NCBI RefSeq assembly: GCF_000283155.1
Contig: NW_004454177.1
Coordinates: 1,248,802 to 1,312,801 of the forward strand
DNA from: Ceratotherium simum simum
Taxonomy: Eukaryota; Chordata; Mammalia; Perissodactyla; Rhinocerotidae
DNA: 64,000 nt
Direction of reading: 5' to 3'
Shown here: piece by piece, positions 32,741 to 45,255 of the stretch
How the letters are laid out: the number at the start of each line of letters is the position of its first letter
Numbering within the stretch: position 1 is the stretch's first letter
Made by a program: the position numbers and the translations under genes
The notes under the pieces: model-generated
What the model was told of the DNA's origin: nothing
Databases searched by the model: none
Seen by the model: the letters and a program-made list of their open reading frames with translations, nothing else

Positions 32741-32989
32741 CTTTTCCGGGTGGTGCCCACGTTTTGGATCTGGGCGGTACTCAGTGACTAGGGTTCCATT
32801 TGCTCAATCTTGACCTAAGAAAGAAGTCTACAGAATCATGGTGCCTTTGGGCCACCAGTCTAACTCTTCTTCCAGAGATAGCCATTCCTTGTGGACAAAT
32901 GTGGAAAGGCCCAAGAGGTTAAGGTTCCTCGGGTCACTCAAAAGGCAACCCATTTAGACAAAATTTGATTTGGGGTATAGGCATGCCTA

Positions 32990-33395
32990 GATTAGTGTTT
33001 CTCAGACTTTTAGATTGCAGGGACCAGTAAAATTTCAAAAATAAATTTGGGCCCACTTTTTAAATGTTGCTGACTGTAGATATTCAACAAAAATACAATC
33101 ATCCTGCTGTTAAAATTTTTCCTAAAAAGAAATGGCATTTCAACCACAACAATAATAATAACAAAAAGACAGTTGACAACCATACCTGAACAGCTCTCTG
33201 TCTACAACAGCTAACATCTACTGAGTGCTAACTGTATGCCAGGCACCATTCTAAGTATTTTACCATTATCTCATTTCACACCATACATATTACATTGTCT
33301 ATATTTTTTCTTGCCTATGAAGCTATGAAAATTTCATCATGGACCAGTGGCACCAAATTATACCCTGGAGTTAGAGAATCACCAGATGAGAGAAC
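32990..33395. mobile_element. hAT-like DNA transposon with a MIR block inside (33195-33300, minus)
   Basis: The ends AGTGTTTCTCAGACTTT and GTTAGAGAATCACCAG are roughly inverted. 'CTGAGTGCTAACTGTATGCC' and 'AGGCACCATTCTAAGTATTTTACC' are MIR. Either the MIR was inserted or the element is a composite relic. Confidence 0.55.
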
Positions 33396-34564
33396 TTCTT
33401 GAGGTACCTTGCAGCTCTAGGAGTCAAAACTATGAACCGTAAAGTTTCCACCTGATGCAGAAGCCAGGACATGATCCTTCAGAGTCAGCTCTTTATGCAG
33501 GATCCAGATGATAAACTTCTTCCTCTGAAGTTTTCTTTGATATTAGGACCCACTGAATTCTGTTTCCAGCTGCAACCGAGACTCACAAGCTTGCAGTCTT
33601 TATCAATAAATGCAATGGCCCAAGTAAATCATAATCCAGCCAAAGCTAAAATGCTTCCAACTACATTTTTGGATCATGAAAGATGAAGGAAAAGCCACCA
33701 CTTTTGCAAGATAGAGCCTTTTCCCCCTTTTCCCTGCCTGTGCTTTCAAAAGCTTAACATCCTACTATCATGTTTCACAGTGAACACAAACCAGATGGCT
33801 TAAGCCAAGGGAAAAAATGCTGGGTTGAGTAACGGGGAATGAATTAAATAACAATCATTTAAACAATCATTTAAAAAAAAAAATCCTAAGTATTTCCTAA
33901 TGTCTAGATTAAAGGAAATTCATGGGGGCCTGAAATAGAAAGAGAATATAAAGGACCTTAGGATGCTGCCTCTCGGCAGAAGGGCCTTCTTCAGAAGATG
34001 GACAGGCCAGCAAGGTCATCCACTGCAAAGTCTCCCCCGAGACCAGACACGTCTTCAAAAGGAGGAAGCAAGTGGGAGGCACTGTTATTTATTTTTTCAG
34101 TGCTTAACAAATCAGCTCAAGGAGACCCAATGTCAGGCCTAGATGTGAAATCTTACATTTCAGGAGATAGCCGTTTAGTGTCCAGATGGAAAAGGAGCCA
34201 AATTCAGCATGTGATTTAAGTCTAGATGATCTTTTCTTGTGTCATCGCTTCCTCTTAACCATATGCTTCCCTGAATAGGAAAGGAGACAATTGGAACTTC
34301 CTATTATGCATAGTAGGCAACAAAAATTTTTCAAACTACTTCCTATTTCCAAAGAACTGGATTTGGAGGGAAATAGAGGAAGCTTCCTTTTTTTGAGGAA
34401 GCGTATTATAGTAGATAGAGCATTTAAGAAAGTGTACGAAGAGCTGACTCTGAAGGACAAGTCCTGGCCTCTCCATCCTGAAGGGGGAAAGCTTCAGGTT
34501 CATAGAAGTTTAGACTCATAGGGCTGGAATTTTTAAAATCTGAGAGAGAGGGGAGCCCTGGATA
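33396..34564. other. Unassigned, apparently single-copy sequence
   Basis: Contains a 71-codon plus frame (33471-33686) with mixed composition but no known match. No splice context supports an exon. Confidence 0.4.
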
Positions 34565-34700
34565 GCTCCCTTTTCTATCAGCTATGTGACCTTAGGTAAG
34601 GTAAGTCACTTATCCCTGAGCCTCACTTTCCTTATCTGCAGAATGAGGATACTAACTCCCATCTTGCCAAGGAGGAAGGTAAGGCTCTGAGAGATTCAGA
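34565..34700 (+). mobile_element. MIR SINE
   Basis: 'GCTATGTGACCTTAGGTAAGG' and 'CTTTCCTTATCTGCAGAATGAGG' are forward MIR. Confidence 0.8.
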
Positions 34701-36119
34701 AACTTGGCCAACGTTACAACCTAGTCCTGTCTATATGTTGTTGCAAAGCCTGTGCTGTTTTCCCTAACCACACCAAGATGAGATCATATGCATTAAAATG
34801 TTTGTAATGAGCCAGGCACTGTGCAATCAGTCCCTCGTGGTTATTAGGCACAGACTTCCATCTGGCATATACAAACAGACGTGTCGGCCCACATCTACAT
34901 TCATGGAAGACTGCTTTACAAATACCAGCAAGTTTGTGGTCTGACTAGCACGAGAACACTTTAGGAATAACAGGAGAGAACCAGGGACTCTCCCAGAAAT
35001 CCAGGCTATGCAGCGGCTCCAGCCATAGGAAAAGCAGTCCTGGATGGTGGACAATTGCTCGTGCTCTGACCAACACCAGCACTGATCTTCCCAGCCTGAG
35101 TGACACATGGCTCACTCTGGGATGACCCTAGTCCTAACCATCCTGTCCCAGAAATGAGTTCTTTCTAAGAGGTTAAAGCTAACCATGTCTGCTGTTATGG
35201 ATCATTATTCTGGGGAAGTCTGGGAAAAGAGAGGGTTGGCTTTGGGGAAATGATAAAGAGGAGAGGGAAGCTCCTGGTTGGTACCCAAAGGTGCAAGGGG
35301 TGACATGTCCTGCACCCTGGAAAGATGTCACCAAAACAGTGAAGAGGAAGACTGTAGCCCTTTTAGAACATCCCTCCAGGAATGCTCACACATTATTAGT
35401 GGGGATGCCTTCAGAATAGGGTAAAAACCTCCCTCTGTAGGAGGGGCTGGACACTGTCCTCCTTGGAGACTGGAAGGTGGACAAGGTGAGCCCCGCCAGC
35501 CCTTGGCTTCAGTGTGTCGGCCTAGGAAACAGGATGGGAAGCTCCACTTTCTCCCAGATCCCAATGTGATTCTGCTATAGGCCCGGGCAGGTTTCCATGT
35601 CAGCTGCACTTCCAAACCCAGATCTGCAATTTGAACCTAAAGCCCTGCGGACAAAGAAGACTGTGTTAAGAGGAGGGCCAGTTGCTCACAGAGCCCAGCA
35701 GGGCTCTTGGCTCCACAACACTCATTAGCATCTTAAGTTCACATAAATATATATGAGGCCTGTGGATTACCCTGGGAGTTCTGGAGGCCCTCACAGCCAA
35801 AGCAAAATCTCTCCCTCTTTGCACCTCCTCCTGGGCCTTCGGACCCCAGCTGCCTCTGGGGAGCCCAGTGTTGTGAGGCTATTCCCCAGCAGGGGCCCGA
35901 CAGCTCATTCTCAGGGTGCAAAAAGACACTTGATCATTTAGGGGAGCAGCGCTGTTCTGCTCCCCTCCTCATGGTGGTCCAGGGTCTCTGAAAACTAGAG
36001 ATTTCTCCACTGTCCCTCTCATAGCCCCGATAATGGAGACTCGAAGGCAAAGTGAATCCGCTGCGTGGATGCAGCATAGCCTCCTGTGAACCCCAGACTG
36101 GATGCTGCAAAACTCAGGG
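34701..36119. other. Unassigned sequence
   Basis: 1.4 kb with no recognised repeat or exon apart from MIR-like traces near 34680-34810. Confidence 0.4.
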
Positions 36120-36385
36120 CTGAGGGATATAAGGACACTTGGGGCTTCTTGTTCTTAAAGGACTCCCAATCTAATGGAATATACAAAATAGAGAAGGAAA
36201 ATCAAAAAGTGGAAACCGGAGACACAGCACCAACCTCAGAGAAATGTAAATGAGAACTTAATTAGAAGTATATGAACCTTGTAAATTCCACGGAGAGGGG
36301 GCAGGACAAGAACAAAATGCTGCTGGATCTCAGAGGACTTCTTGGAGGAGGTGAATTTTGACAGGAAAAGGATGGAGTTGGGAAG
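36120..36385 (-). mobile_element. L2 fragment
   Basis: 'TTCTTAAAGGACTCCCAATCTAATGG', 'GAGGACTTCTTGGAGGAGG' and 'TGAATTTTGACAGGAAAAGGATG' follow L2 in reverse. Confidence 0.65.
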
Positions 36386-37149
36386 GGTAGTGACTATAGG
36401 ACAGGGACAGCTGATCGGTTGCCCTATCTTCCTCCCAGGGGCACTGCAGGGCAATTGGAGTGGCAAGAATATAAGCAGCTCCAGAGGTTCTCAGACTCCC
36501 AAGAACAGCCCGTCTCATTCCAAAGTAACTAGCCCAACCACCGCAATTGTTTCTGAGTCTGGAAGGAAAGGAGGGCTTTCAGAGAATAGCCACGAAATGA
36601 AGCCAGTTGAATCTCGATGTATACGGAGAGACTGTGTGGGCGGCTGACCCTTGGTGCTTTCTGGCTGAGGCTGGAGTGCCCTGGCCCCAGCTTCGGGGTG
36701 TGGTGCCGCTCCCCTGGCTAGAAACATGACCCTCCCTCTGCAGCTTGCTCTGTGAAAAAAGCCCACGTATCACTTAGTAGACTAGAGGAGGGCAGAGGAT
36801 GAAGTGGAAAGAGGAAATTAGGATGGCCGATTTCCAAGCTCTGACAGCATTTTCAGCTCAGATTCTTTGGAAGAGGTTTCCCCAGTCCCACTTCCTTGGC
36901 TGACCTTGGCCAACTGGCGTCCCTTAGTCGGTGTAAGAGCAGGCGTTCTGCTTTCCGACACATCTTTCACCCTAGGTAGTCTGTCCGTCTTTCTTCCCTG
37001 GACCTGATAAGAGAGCCCAAACTCTTCCTTTGCTTCTCATGGAACGCGATCATCTTCCCCCATCTGCAACAGCCTTCTCTGGGACGGGGAAGGAGGCGGA
37101 TTTCTCAACTAGGGAGGAGCTCCCCTTCCCCTGAGATCGTCAACTTGAA
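36386..37149. other. Unassigned sequence
   Basis: No recognised repeat; frames up to 101 codons without known domains. Confidence 0.4.
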
Positions 37150-37250
37150 GTCACAGAAGGTTACGTTGGAAGGATCCTTGGAGGTCAATAATTTCAACTC
37201 CTACTGCAAGCCCAGAGTGAGGAGGTGACTTCTTCAGAGCTGGGGCTGTA
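37150..37250 (-). mobile_element. MIR-class relic
   Basis: 'TTGGAAGGATCCTTGGAGGTC' and 'CCCAGAGTGAGGAGGTGAC' resemble the MIR3-like family. Confidence 0.5.
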
Positions 37251-37314
37251 ATCCGTGGTCATCTCCTTGCCACTCTGGTAGAGGTGGCACAGAATGGAGG
37301 TACAACAGAGTCTC

Positions 37315-37630
37315 TGCAATCAAACCAGCCTGGCTTTCCACTCCATCTTTCTGACCTGAAGGCAATGAAACCTTGAATAAGTTATTGAACTTCTCTGAGT
37401 GTTTCCTCAGCCACCAAAAAACAAAAAAGAAAGAAAAAAAGATAATAATAATACTACCTCTTCGTAGGATGAGTGGATGAGCTATAGGATTATTGGTAAT
37501 AATGGCTATCACTTATTGAGTACTTATTCTATGCCAGGTGCCATGCTGAGCACTATATGCGTATTACCGCAAAGTACCTAGTGCCCTGCCCGGCACACAG
37601 TCACGTTCACTGTAATTATTACTACACACA
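37315..37630 (+). mobile_element. MIR SINE (+) interrupted by a second MIR (-)
   Basis: Forward MIR is seen at 37350-37490 (ATTGAACTTCTCTGAG, ATAATACTACC). A reversed MIR piece, CACTTATTGAGTACTTATTC...GTGCCATGCTGAGCAC, lies at 37505-37565. Forward tail GTGCCCTGCCCGGCACACAG resumes at about 37580. One element sits inside the other. Confidence 0.65.
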
Positions 37631-38889
37631 GACCCAAACAATCGGTGCTCCTCATGGACGTGTCTCACCTTTGGCAGCAGACTTCTGAGATGATGAAACT
37701 CCTACAGTTCTCAGTTTCTACAAGTCAGGAAGACCCACAAGCAGGAGAGTAGTTCACGTTCCGTCTGAGCAGTGACTTGTGACCTGCTCCCCAGCGCCGG
37801 GGAAAGGTCACCAGCCTTCTAGTCCAAACACAGCCTGCTCTCATCTTGTTTAAACAAGGCCAGGGAGGCAGGCAGGCGGTCTGTGGTTGGGGAGGAAGAA
37901 ACAAGGGCTGTTTGGGATTCCATGTAGACTCTGGGCTATTGAAGCTGTCAGGCTGATACACAAGCTCTGTCAGGCTTGTAGCTCTTGGCATTCTGGCCGC
38001 TTCCCCCTGATGACCATTTATAGTCAATACCGCTGAAGCGCATGTAGTCCTGGAGTTGGGCAAAAGTGATGAAGCTGGAGGAGAGGCACCTGGCCTTGGG
38101 GAGGCAGGCAGTAACTACTAGAAACCTCCCTACCTGCAAACACTACGAATTTCCCAGAACTTGGGCTCAACTGCTCCCCCTTCAGGCCTGCGATGTAAGA
38201 GCAAGCCAGTGCCAAAGGGAGGTTGGAGGGTGGAAGCAATGAAAGATCATGGCGACAATCATGAATTTCTAGTGGAGTTTTAATGTAGGACAAGACCATA
38301 TGGTTTTGTGGTAGGCGATTCAGTCCCTAGGCCCTTAGAATTATTCTTTTATTTTCCCTTGAAATGTAATTCAAGACCCTTTTATGCATATTGGAATTCA
38401 CAAACCTTTAACAGAGCTTGGGAAAGGGAAAGACAGCTTGATAGCATCCACAGTCCATTCTGGTCGTTGACCTCTGGCAAGTTCTGCCTCTGCATCATTG
38501 TGATCTCCATGGTATCTTCTTGAGAGAGGGCACTAGATTACATGGTTCCTGGGTAGACTCTGTGCTCTCTTAGTGCCTAGGATGATGAAAGATTAAGAAG
38601 AGGGTTTGGAAACAGTCCTGCAGACAGGCTTAGGTAAAAAGAACACTGTCCTCAAAGCCAGCTGGATGAATTGCTAGCATGTCAGTCAGCAAACTACAAA
38701 TAATGATGATAAAAGGAGAAGGCTTGTGGATGCCGAAGCCACAGGAAAACAATACTTTGAGGTGGTCGCCGTGGGCCTGCATGCACCTGCAGGAATGCAG
38801 AATAATAATGTCCTTGTTAACCATGAGAGGGACATCTGGGTGTTGGCAGGGGAGGGATGGGCAGAGGCAGGGGATGGACAAGGAGCATT
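37631..38889. other. Unassigned, apparently single-copy sequence
   Basis: No repeat recognised. A 112-codon minus frame (37725-38063) has no known domain. Confidence 0.4.
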
Positions 38890-39095
38890 AATATTGACAT
38901 GCTAGGTACCAGATACTGGGTTGGAAGCTTCATACACACTATACACTATTTTATTTTTAATGTTCATAATCTTGAAAGTATAGTTTCATTCTTATTTTAC
39001 AGATGAAGAAACTAAGGCTCACAGAGGCCAAGTAAATTGCTCAAGCTTTCAGATTTATCATATAGTGGAGCTAGGATTCAAACTTCTTTCTACTC
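38890..39095 (-). mobile_element. MIR SINE
   Basis: 'CTTATTTTACAGATGAAGAAAC', TAAGGCTCACAGAGGCCAAG and 'AGTGGAGCTAGGATTCAAAC' are reversed MIR. Confidence 0.85.
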
Positions 39096-39559
39096 TGTCA
39101 GGCTGCTTTTAGCAGGTATCCCAAGGTTAGTTGCCTGCTCAGAACACTCCCACTGCGGGGGTGGCCAGAGATGGTCCTATGTCCTCCGGAGGCCAGGTTA
39201 CAGACCAGAAGTTGCTACAGTAGATATGAGGATCCTCCCACCAGGCTCGTATAACTGGAGAAGCTGTCTCCAGTCTGAAGAGGTGTCTGTTTTTATCAGA
39301 AGAACAGCCTGTCCCCTGCACAGTGTGGAATGACACTATCAAAATGTCATTTTTCTGGTTTCTTTTTCTAGAACTTTATAGAAATCATGACTCTTCTGTT
39401 ATGACATCCTTTCCTCCTTGGCCAAATGAAAACATACTTGATTATGTTACAACATTCTTTGGTTAGTTTCAAATCCGAGGATTCTGAGGTCCCTTTTATT
39501 AACTTTAGGAGTTTATTATCACATTTTAGAAACCTTTTAGTGCAAACTACAAATTCTTT
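39096..39559. other. Unassigned sequence
   Basis: No recognised element. Confidence 0.35.
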
Positions 39560-39860
39560 CATTCATCCAAATTTATGGAGCACTTACTGTATGTCTGACA
39601 CTGGGTCAATACTGGGAACAGGAGAAGGACTAAACTTGTCTCCTCCCATGCAAGACAGATGCATAAGCAAGTGCAATGTAATGATATGTGCCAGAGCATC
39701 ATGATGTTTAAAGCACCATACGGATATCTACTCTCACTCGACTGGTTTTTCATTCACTAAAAAAAAAATGAGTTCATCATAAGGCCCTATGTTAACTATT
39801 GGGAAAACCAAGAAGAGTCTACTGGGGGAGACAGATGAATAAATAGATAAATTATCTGGT
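39560..39860 (-). mobile_element. L2 fragment
   Basis: 'ATGGAGCACTTACTGTATGTCTGACAC', 'AGATGCATAAGCAAGTGCAATG' and 'CTACTGGGGGAGACAGATG' fit reversed L2. Confidence 0.65.
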
Positions 39861-39939
39861 ACAAAAGAGGTAAAAATTTATAACAAATAAGGGCAGTTTG
39901 GGGTAAACATATTACTGTTGATTTACATAGAAGTAAATT

Positions 39940-40125
39940 ATTTAGTGCTTTATCTGGAACAGAGCAAGCACTCAATAAATAGTAGTATATGTTGTTATCA
40001 TCACTATTATCGTTATTGTTGTTGGCAAACACTTGGTGCATTTATTTGGATTTTTTCATATAAAACAAAATCTGGGCAATATTGTTATATCTTCATTTTA
40101 CAGAGAAAATTTTACACAGTATGAT
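39940..40125. mobile_element. MIR pair in opposite orientations
   Basis: 39945-40000 (AACAGAGCAAGCACTCAATAAATAG) is a forward MIR tail. 40025-40110 (AAACACTTGGTGCATTTATT...TTCATTTTACAGAGAAAAT) is reversed. Confidence 0.55.
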
Positions 40126-40384
40126 TTAAGTGGCTCCACCATACAATGAGTTGGAATAAAAATTAAAAAATTAAGCAAACACTCTGACTCACAACATATC
40201 CCTTTAGCTGTCAGCCCCTGAACCCCCAAGGTGGCCATTACTCTGGTCCTCTCAGCCTCAACACAAACTGATTCTGACTCTACCTCCAAGGCCTTATGAT
40301 CCAATCCTCAAAACATCTGACGTTATCTTAGAATGTTCTTCCCCAATTCCCTACCTTCAGTAGGTGGCCAGGTCCTGGTAACCA
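40126..40384. other. Unassigned spacer
   Basis: No recognised element. Confidence 0.35.
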
Positions 40385-40543
40385 GGGGTTCTCTAACTTT
40401 ACTGTGTTAAAAATGCAGATTCTTGTTAAAATGCAGATTCTGATTCACTGGGGGTCTAGAGTGGGGCCTGAGGTCCTGCCTTTCTAATGAGCTCCCAGGT
40501 GCTGCTGGTGCTGCTGGTCCCAGGACCACGCTTTGAGTAGCGA
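40385..40543. mobile_element. MER5-type hAT-Charlie relic
   Basis: 'TGTTAAAATGCAGATTCTGATTC', 'TAGAGTGGGGCCTGAGGTCC' and 'GACCACGCTTTGAGTAGCG' are diagnostic. A short internal duplication (TTGTTAAAATGCAGATTC) is present near 40407-40445. Confidence 0.85.
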
Positions 40544-40559
40544 GCTGTCCATCATCACT

Positions 40560-41100
40560 CCAAAGCCTCTTTCAACTACCCTCCCTCCTCTTGCTCCTGC
40601 CATCCGCAGCTCAGGCCATCTGAACTCCTCCTTAGGTTAGACCCAAGCTCCCAAGTGGTCTGCCTCCTATATTCTCTACTTCCACTCCACCCTACATGCT
40701 TCTGCTACATTCATCTTCCTAAAATATAACCTCCCTCATGTTACTCCCCTGCTGTGATACCTTCAGTGTCTCCCTACTACCACAAACTGGACACAGATTC
40801 TCCAACTGAAGTGAAGCCCCTCTAAGATTTAACCTCAGCTTTTTTGTTGTGAGAAATCTCACGATTCCCGTTGATTTCTCCTCCCCTTTATCTCCATTGC
40901 TCTTTACCTAGGGGACTTGTGGATACTCGTCCTTCCACTGATGCTCCTTCCGGCTTCCAGCTGTGTCTCTAATCTCAGCACCCACACCCTCTTGCTCCTT
41001 CAAGGCATGGGCACCCACTTCACAGCCAGAAATGATCTTGAAACTACCATAGCTCTTTGCCCACATAGGGTTATTTATGTGCACTTTTATCTTCCCTTGT
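40560..41100 (+). mobile_element. L2 fragment
   Basis: 'TAGACCCAAGCTCCCAAGTGG', 'TATAACCTCCCTCATGTTACTCC' and 'CTGTGATACCTTCAGTGTCTCC' follow the L2 3' half. Confidence 0.65.
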
Positions 41101-41399
41101 GGCTCCTTCATCTGTCTTGGCAAACCCCATAGCACCTCTCATGGGGCCTTGCTCCCAGAAAGCCGTCAATTAATTCATCCCAGGTGCCTGAAAGATCTGT
41201 CTCCCAGTTCCTTTTAATGGGACTGTTTTTGTGTTATTTGTTTCTGTGTTAGATGTGTTTTAACATTGTAAACCACCTCAAATCCTTTTTGAAAATTAGT
41301 GAGCTATAAATCATAGATAATCAGTTGCAAGAGGAGACACCCAGGAAATGTCTGTTAAATGAAGCAATGGATGCTTTCTTCAGGGCTGAGTAAAGAGCA
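41101..41399. other. L2-like tail and unassigned sequence
   Basis: Possible continuation of the preceding L2; too diverged to bound. Confidence 0.35.
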
Positions 41400-41650
41400 G
41401 GTTGCTGTCTGCTCTTCCCACTCCATCCTGCCTCTGGCCCTTTTGCTCCCCTGTCCCTGAAAAGGTCCTCCTGCAGCCCTCTGGAATCCTGCTCAGCTCT
41501 AAGACGCAGGGTGAGCTCCAGCTCCTCCAAGAGCTTCCCCCAGACAGAGCTGTTCCGAGGCATTCAGTAGTGTTTGGTTTAATACCGTCCACTAAACTGT
41601 GAGCTCCTTCATGTCAGAGGCCATGCTCTCTGCATCCCTGCATCACCCAT
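41400..41650 (+). mobile_element. L2 3' fragment
   Basis: 'CTAAACTGTGAGCTCCTTCATG' and 'CAGAGGCCATGCTCTCTGC' match the terminal L2 block. Confidence 0.65.
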
Positions 41651-41654
41651 ATTA

Positions 41655-41943
41655 CCAGCCCAGTGGTTCCCAATCCTGACCGCGCATCAATACCTTTGTT
41701 CGGTTTTGGAAATATTCAGGAGCCCAAACCCCCACTTCCCACAGCAGACCTGTTGAATCAGATGGTTCTCAGGTTTGAGCGTGTGTGCATCATGAGCACC
41801 TGGAGGGCTTGTTAAAACACAGATTGCTGCCCCCACCCCCATCCCCTGGGACTGTGGGATGGGACCAAGAATTTGCTTTTGTAACAAGTTCCCAGCTAAT
41901 GTTGATGCAGGTCTGAAAGGTTCTTGGAGGACCACCACTCTGG
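41655..41943. mobile_element. Two adjoining MER5-type relics
   Basis: 41655-41760 begins CAGTGGTTCCCAATCCTG and is 3'-truncated. 41761-41943 is a fuller copy with 'GGAGGGCTTGTTAAAACACAG', 'AAGAATTTGCTTTTGTAAC' and 'GGAGGACCACCACTC'. Confidence 0.8.
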
Positions 41944-43639
41944 GGGTGAGGCCCAGCCATACGTTATCTAAAGAAAAGAAATCACAGTGCTCCTCACAGG
42001 CAGGCTGAGCGTGACTGGTGTAGTGGATGGTAGGGGCTTGGTAAATATTTAATGGATTAAATCATTTGCTCCATCTATCTTAGTCCTACCTCCTCAAATA
42101 GATTATAAGTAACTTGCAGTTAGAGACCAAGTCTTAGACTACTTCTCTTCAAATTCCATCAGGCAGACCCAGGCTGGGCACCAAGTTTGTCCTCAGTACT
42201 ATCTCTGAATGAGCAGTGACCTTTCCTGCTCCTTTTCAGTTTTGCTGTCAGAGGAAAGCCAGGGAAACTTGAAGTTGCCTGTTTCAACCAATAAATAGGG
42301 GGAGGGCAAGTTTCTTGTCAACTTCTCTGAAGCATTCATGTCTGAGATGTTTACAGGGGCGGAGGTTCCTAAGGAAGAGAAGTGCGGCAGGCCCAAGCAT
42401 TCTATACATCTTAGGAAATCAGTAAATCGAAGACCTGTCTCTAACCCAAACCATCCCAAATAATTCAGCACAATTCAGCCACTGCTTCCAAGGTTCTGGT
42501 GTTGCATATCTGCTGTGGTCTCTAATTTTCCTTTAAACAGTTAGTGTTCTTGTGAGCCAGCATTTAGGAAATCATTAAAACGTGTAGAGAAGCCACTCAG
42601 CGAGTTATGCTTCTAAGGACTGTCCTTCCCAAAATGTCTATATTTATTTACCTTCTCAGAAAAGTAATTAAGTTCATGAGGGTAGAGCTGGATTATTGAA
42701 ATAAATTCTTATCACCAGGGTTTGTTTTGTGGTTCTCAGAGCATTTAATAGCTTGTTATAAAAATAACATCATCATCATCTTCATTAGGCAGGAGGTCTT
42801 TATAACAAACAAACATGGTAGATGTAATAAAAAGTGGATGCACTCCTCATTTTTTTCCCTTTTGGACTAGAAACTGAAAAGAATTTCTTAAAGCAACAAT
42901 TATTAATCGACTGAGAGTATATGCAGAGAATTATGGAAAACACCTACTCACACTTGCAGACTCAGGGCAGCACAGCCATCCACTGGGTGTTCCCACACCT
43001 CGCCCAGGGAGCTGCCCCTCCTACGTGGCCCCCTGGCATAGCTCAGCCTCTCTCCATCGTAATAGCACTTACCTCACTGCCTTATAATTATCAGTTGACC
43101 ATCCCCTATTCTGTTAAGCATGAGATAGTTATCCAAAGATTGAAGCAGTAAAGCTAATATAAATTATACCTGATACAGCACATACATTTTCAGTATTTGG
43201 TGATTGCACCCAGCAAGTTACACATTCTCATGGTCTCATTCAGATGTTACACATACTCCGATGGTTCCCACACCTGCTTGGAGGGTATCATTTGCCTGTA
43301 GCATGGGGGCCCAACTGAGACACTGTTTACCCTTCTCACCCACTGGGTCTCTATCTCTTCCTCCTCCTTCCTTTCATGCCCAGGCTTGCCCTCTGCGGCA
43401 ATGCACGGCTCTGTCTTCACAGTAGTGCACAGTAAGCTGCTATGAGCACATTCTGGAAGGTTTGCATCCTGATATTTATCTTCTCACTGAAAGTAGCTGT
43501 CAAATAGTTCCCAGGGGTTTTGCTGGGCTTTCCAGACACTGTTTTAATAATTTTTTTAAAATAACACACACACATCCATATTTAAGCACATTGATTTCTT
43601 TAATGCTTTGACAGATCATTGGTCTTTCCCACATTTTCC
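41944..43639. other. Unassigned sequence
   Basis: Mostly unrecognised. 42768-42785 is a short (CAT)n run and 43564-43574 a short CA run. 42070-42200 may be a faint L2 relic. Confidence 0.4.
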
Positions 43640-43770
43640 AAATGTCTTAGAACCAGGCCTGCATAGCAACTGCTTCATGAACTTCTTGAGGGAACGACTG
43701 TCTTTATATTTGAATCCCCAGTACCCAGCACAATTCCTGGCACATAAAGGGGCCTAATGAACTAGATATA
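43640..43770 (+). mobile_element. L2 3' end
   Basis: 'TGAATCCCCAGTACCCAGCAC' and 'TTCCTGGCACATAAAGGGGCC' are the final L2 motifs. Confidence 0.75.
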
Positions 43771-43774
43771 GAAT

Positions 43775-43995
43775 AGCAATAGTCATAGCTAATATTCACT
43801 GAACCTTTTCTCTGTGCCGCACACTGCAAAGTCCTGTACATGATGCTCTCATTTAATCCTCATAACCACCCTGAGAGCTGTGCACTACTAGCACCAGTCT
43901 TTGTAGATGAAAACAACTTGGGGCTCAGAGGGGTGAAGTAACTTGCCCAAGTCCAAAAGCCAAGAAGTGATAAAGCAGATTTTGAATCCAGTTCT
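43775..43995 (-). mobile_element. MIR SINE
   Basis: 'TAATATTCACTGAACCTTTTC', 'CATTTAATCCTCATAACCACCC' and GTGAAGTAACTTGCCCAAG are reversed MIR. Confidence 0.85.
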
Positions 43996-44752
43996 GTCTA
44001 GTTCCAGTTCTGTCTTGTATTTAATACAGCACAATACAAGGACAACAGTTGAACTAACTGTGCTTTTAGGGACTGTAAATATTGGGGTAGTCTACTGGCT
44101 CTGTGATTTACTGCAAAACGAAAATAATATAGTACCCAATAGCATAACATGTATGAGAAAATAATAAGCAGTGCCTTTTAAAGAGGGACACGGTGAGGCC
44201 CAGATAGGTGAATGGGTCCACCCAAAGCCAGCAGGCCATGGTAGTATTGTCCCTAGAGTCCCTGAGTCTGATTTATAGCAGTGGAGACATACTCCAACCT
44301 TCTGCAGTGCCAGAATTCTCCACCGTGTTCTTGCTTCTCCAGGAGAGAGGCATTTTATCAGGATTGGAGCATTATGTTATCTAGGCACGCTGCGAGTTAG
44401 CCAGCTAACTCATTAAGAGGGATTGCTTCTCTGATTGATGAGATGGCAGGCTATATATGGAAGGACACTTCGAGGCTGAGAAGCAGTACGTGACTTGCCT
44501 AAGATCCCAGGGTGGATCTTAGGTGGCTGATATTAGCACCTCAGTCACCTAACCCTGCCCCCAGGACACTTTCCCTTACAGCATCTTCCTACCCTGACAA
44601 AGGCTTGCTGGGTGTCAGAGTCTGAGCAAAGCAGCATAGAGTACTTTTCAGGCAGGTTGAGTGATCTGTGTGAGAAAGCCTGCAAGACCAAACCTGGGGG
44701 TTTTGTGCAGAAGGAACCACATAGGAAGGAGCAGGAAAAAAATTCATTTAAT
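43996..44752. other. Unassigned, with two partial reversed MIR traces
   Basis: 44185-44240 (GTGAGGCCCAGATAGGTG) and 44465-44560 (CGTGACTTGCCTAAGATCCC) look like MIR pieces. The rest is unrecognised. Confidence 0.4.
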
Positions 44753-44762
44753 AAAGAAATGG

Positions 44763-44965
44763 TGGGGCCAACCCAGTGGCATAGTAGTTAAGTTCGTGCG
44801 CTCTGCTTCAGTGGCCTGGGGCTTGTGGGTTTGGATCCCAGGCACATACTTGTAAACCGCTCATCAAGCCGTGCTGTGGCAGTGTCCCATTTGCAAAATG
44901 GAGGAGGATTGGCACAGCTGTTAGCTCAGGGACAACCTTCCTCACCAAAAAAAAAAAAAAAAGAA
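44763..44965 (+). mobile_element. ERE SINE with TSD
   Basis: Head TGGGGCCAACCCAGTGGCATAG, B-box-like GGTTTGGATCCC, body 'AAACCGCTCATCAAGCCGTG', tail 'TTAGCTCAGGGACAACCTTCC' and a poly(A). The direct repeat AAAGAAATGG is present at 44753-44762 and 44966-44975. Confidence 0.92.
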
Positions 44966-45089
44966 AAAGAAATGGCTGCAGGGAGGGCAGTGGTACAGTG
45001 CTGACTCAGGTCCGAGGTCTCCCTCAGAAGGCGGCAATGGCTTTACACTCTCCCCCCAGTGCTGAAAGGTGATAGAACCATCTGCACTT

Positions 45090-45255
45090 CAAATCCAGAG
45101 GCCAGAGCCCCGGTCACTGCTCCATCATTTACACGCACATCACTTACACTTGGGCTCAAGTGACTCAGCCTCTGGGCCTTCATTTCTTCTTTGTTGTTAA
45201 AATACAGAGGTTGTCCTATTGATTTCTAAGATATTCTAACTCTGACATTCCAAGA
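45090..45255 (+). mobile_element. MIR SINE
   Basis: 'CTCAAGTGACTCAGCCTCTGGGCC' and 'TTGTCCTATTGATTTCTAAG' are forward MIR, diverged. Confidence 0.65.
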
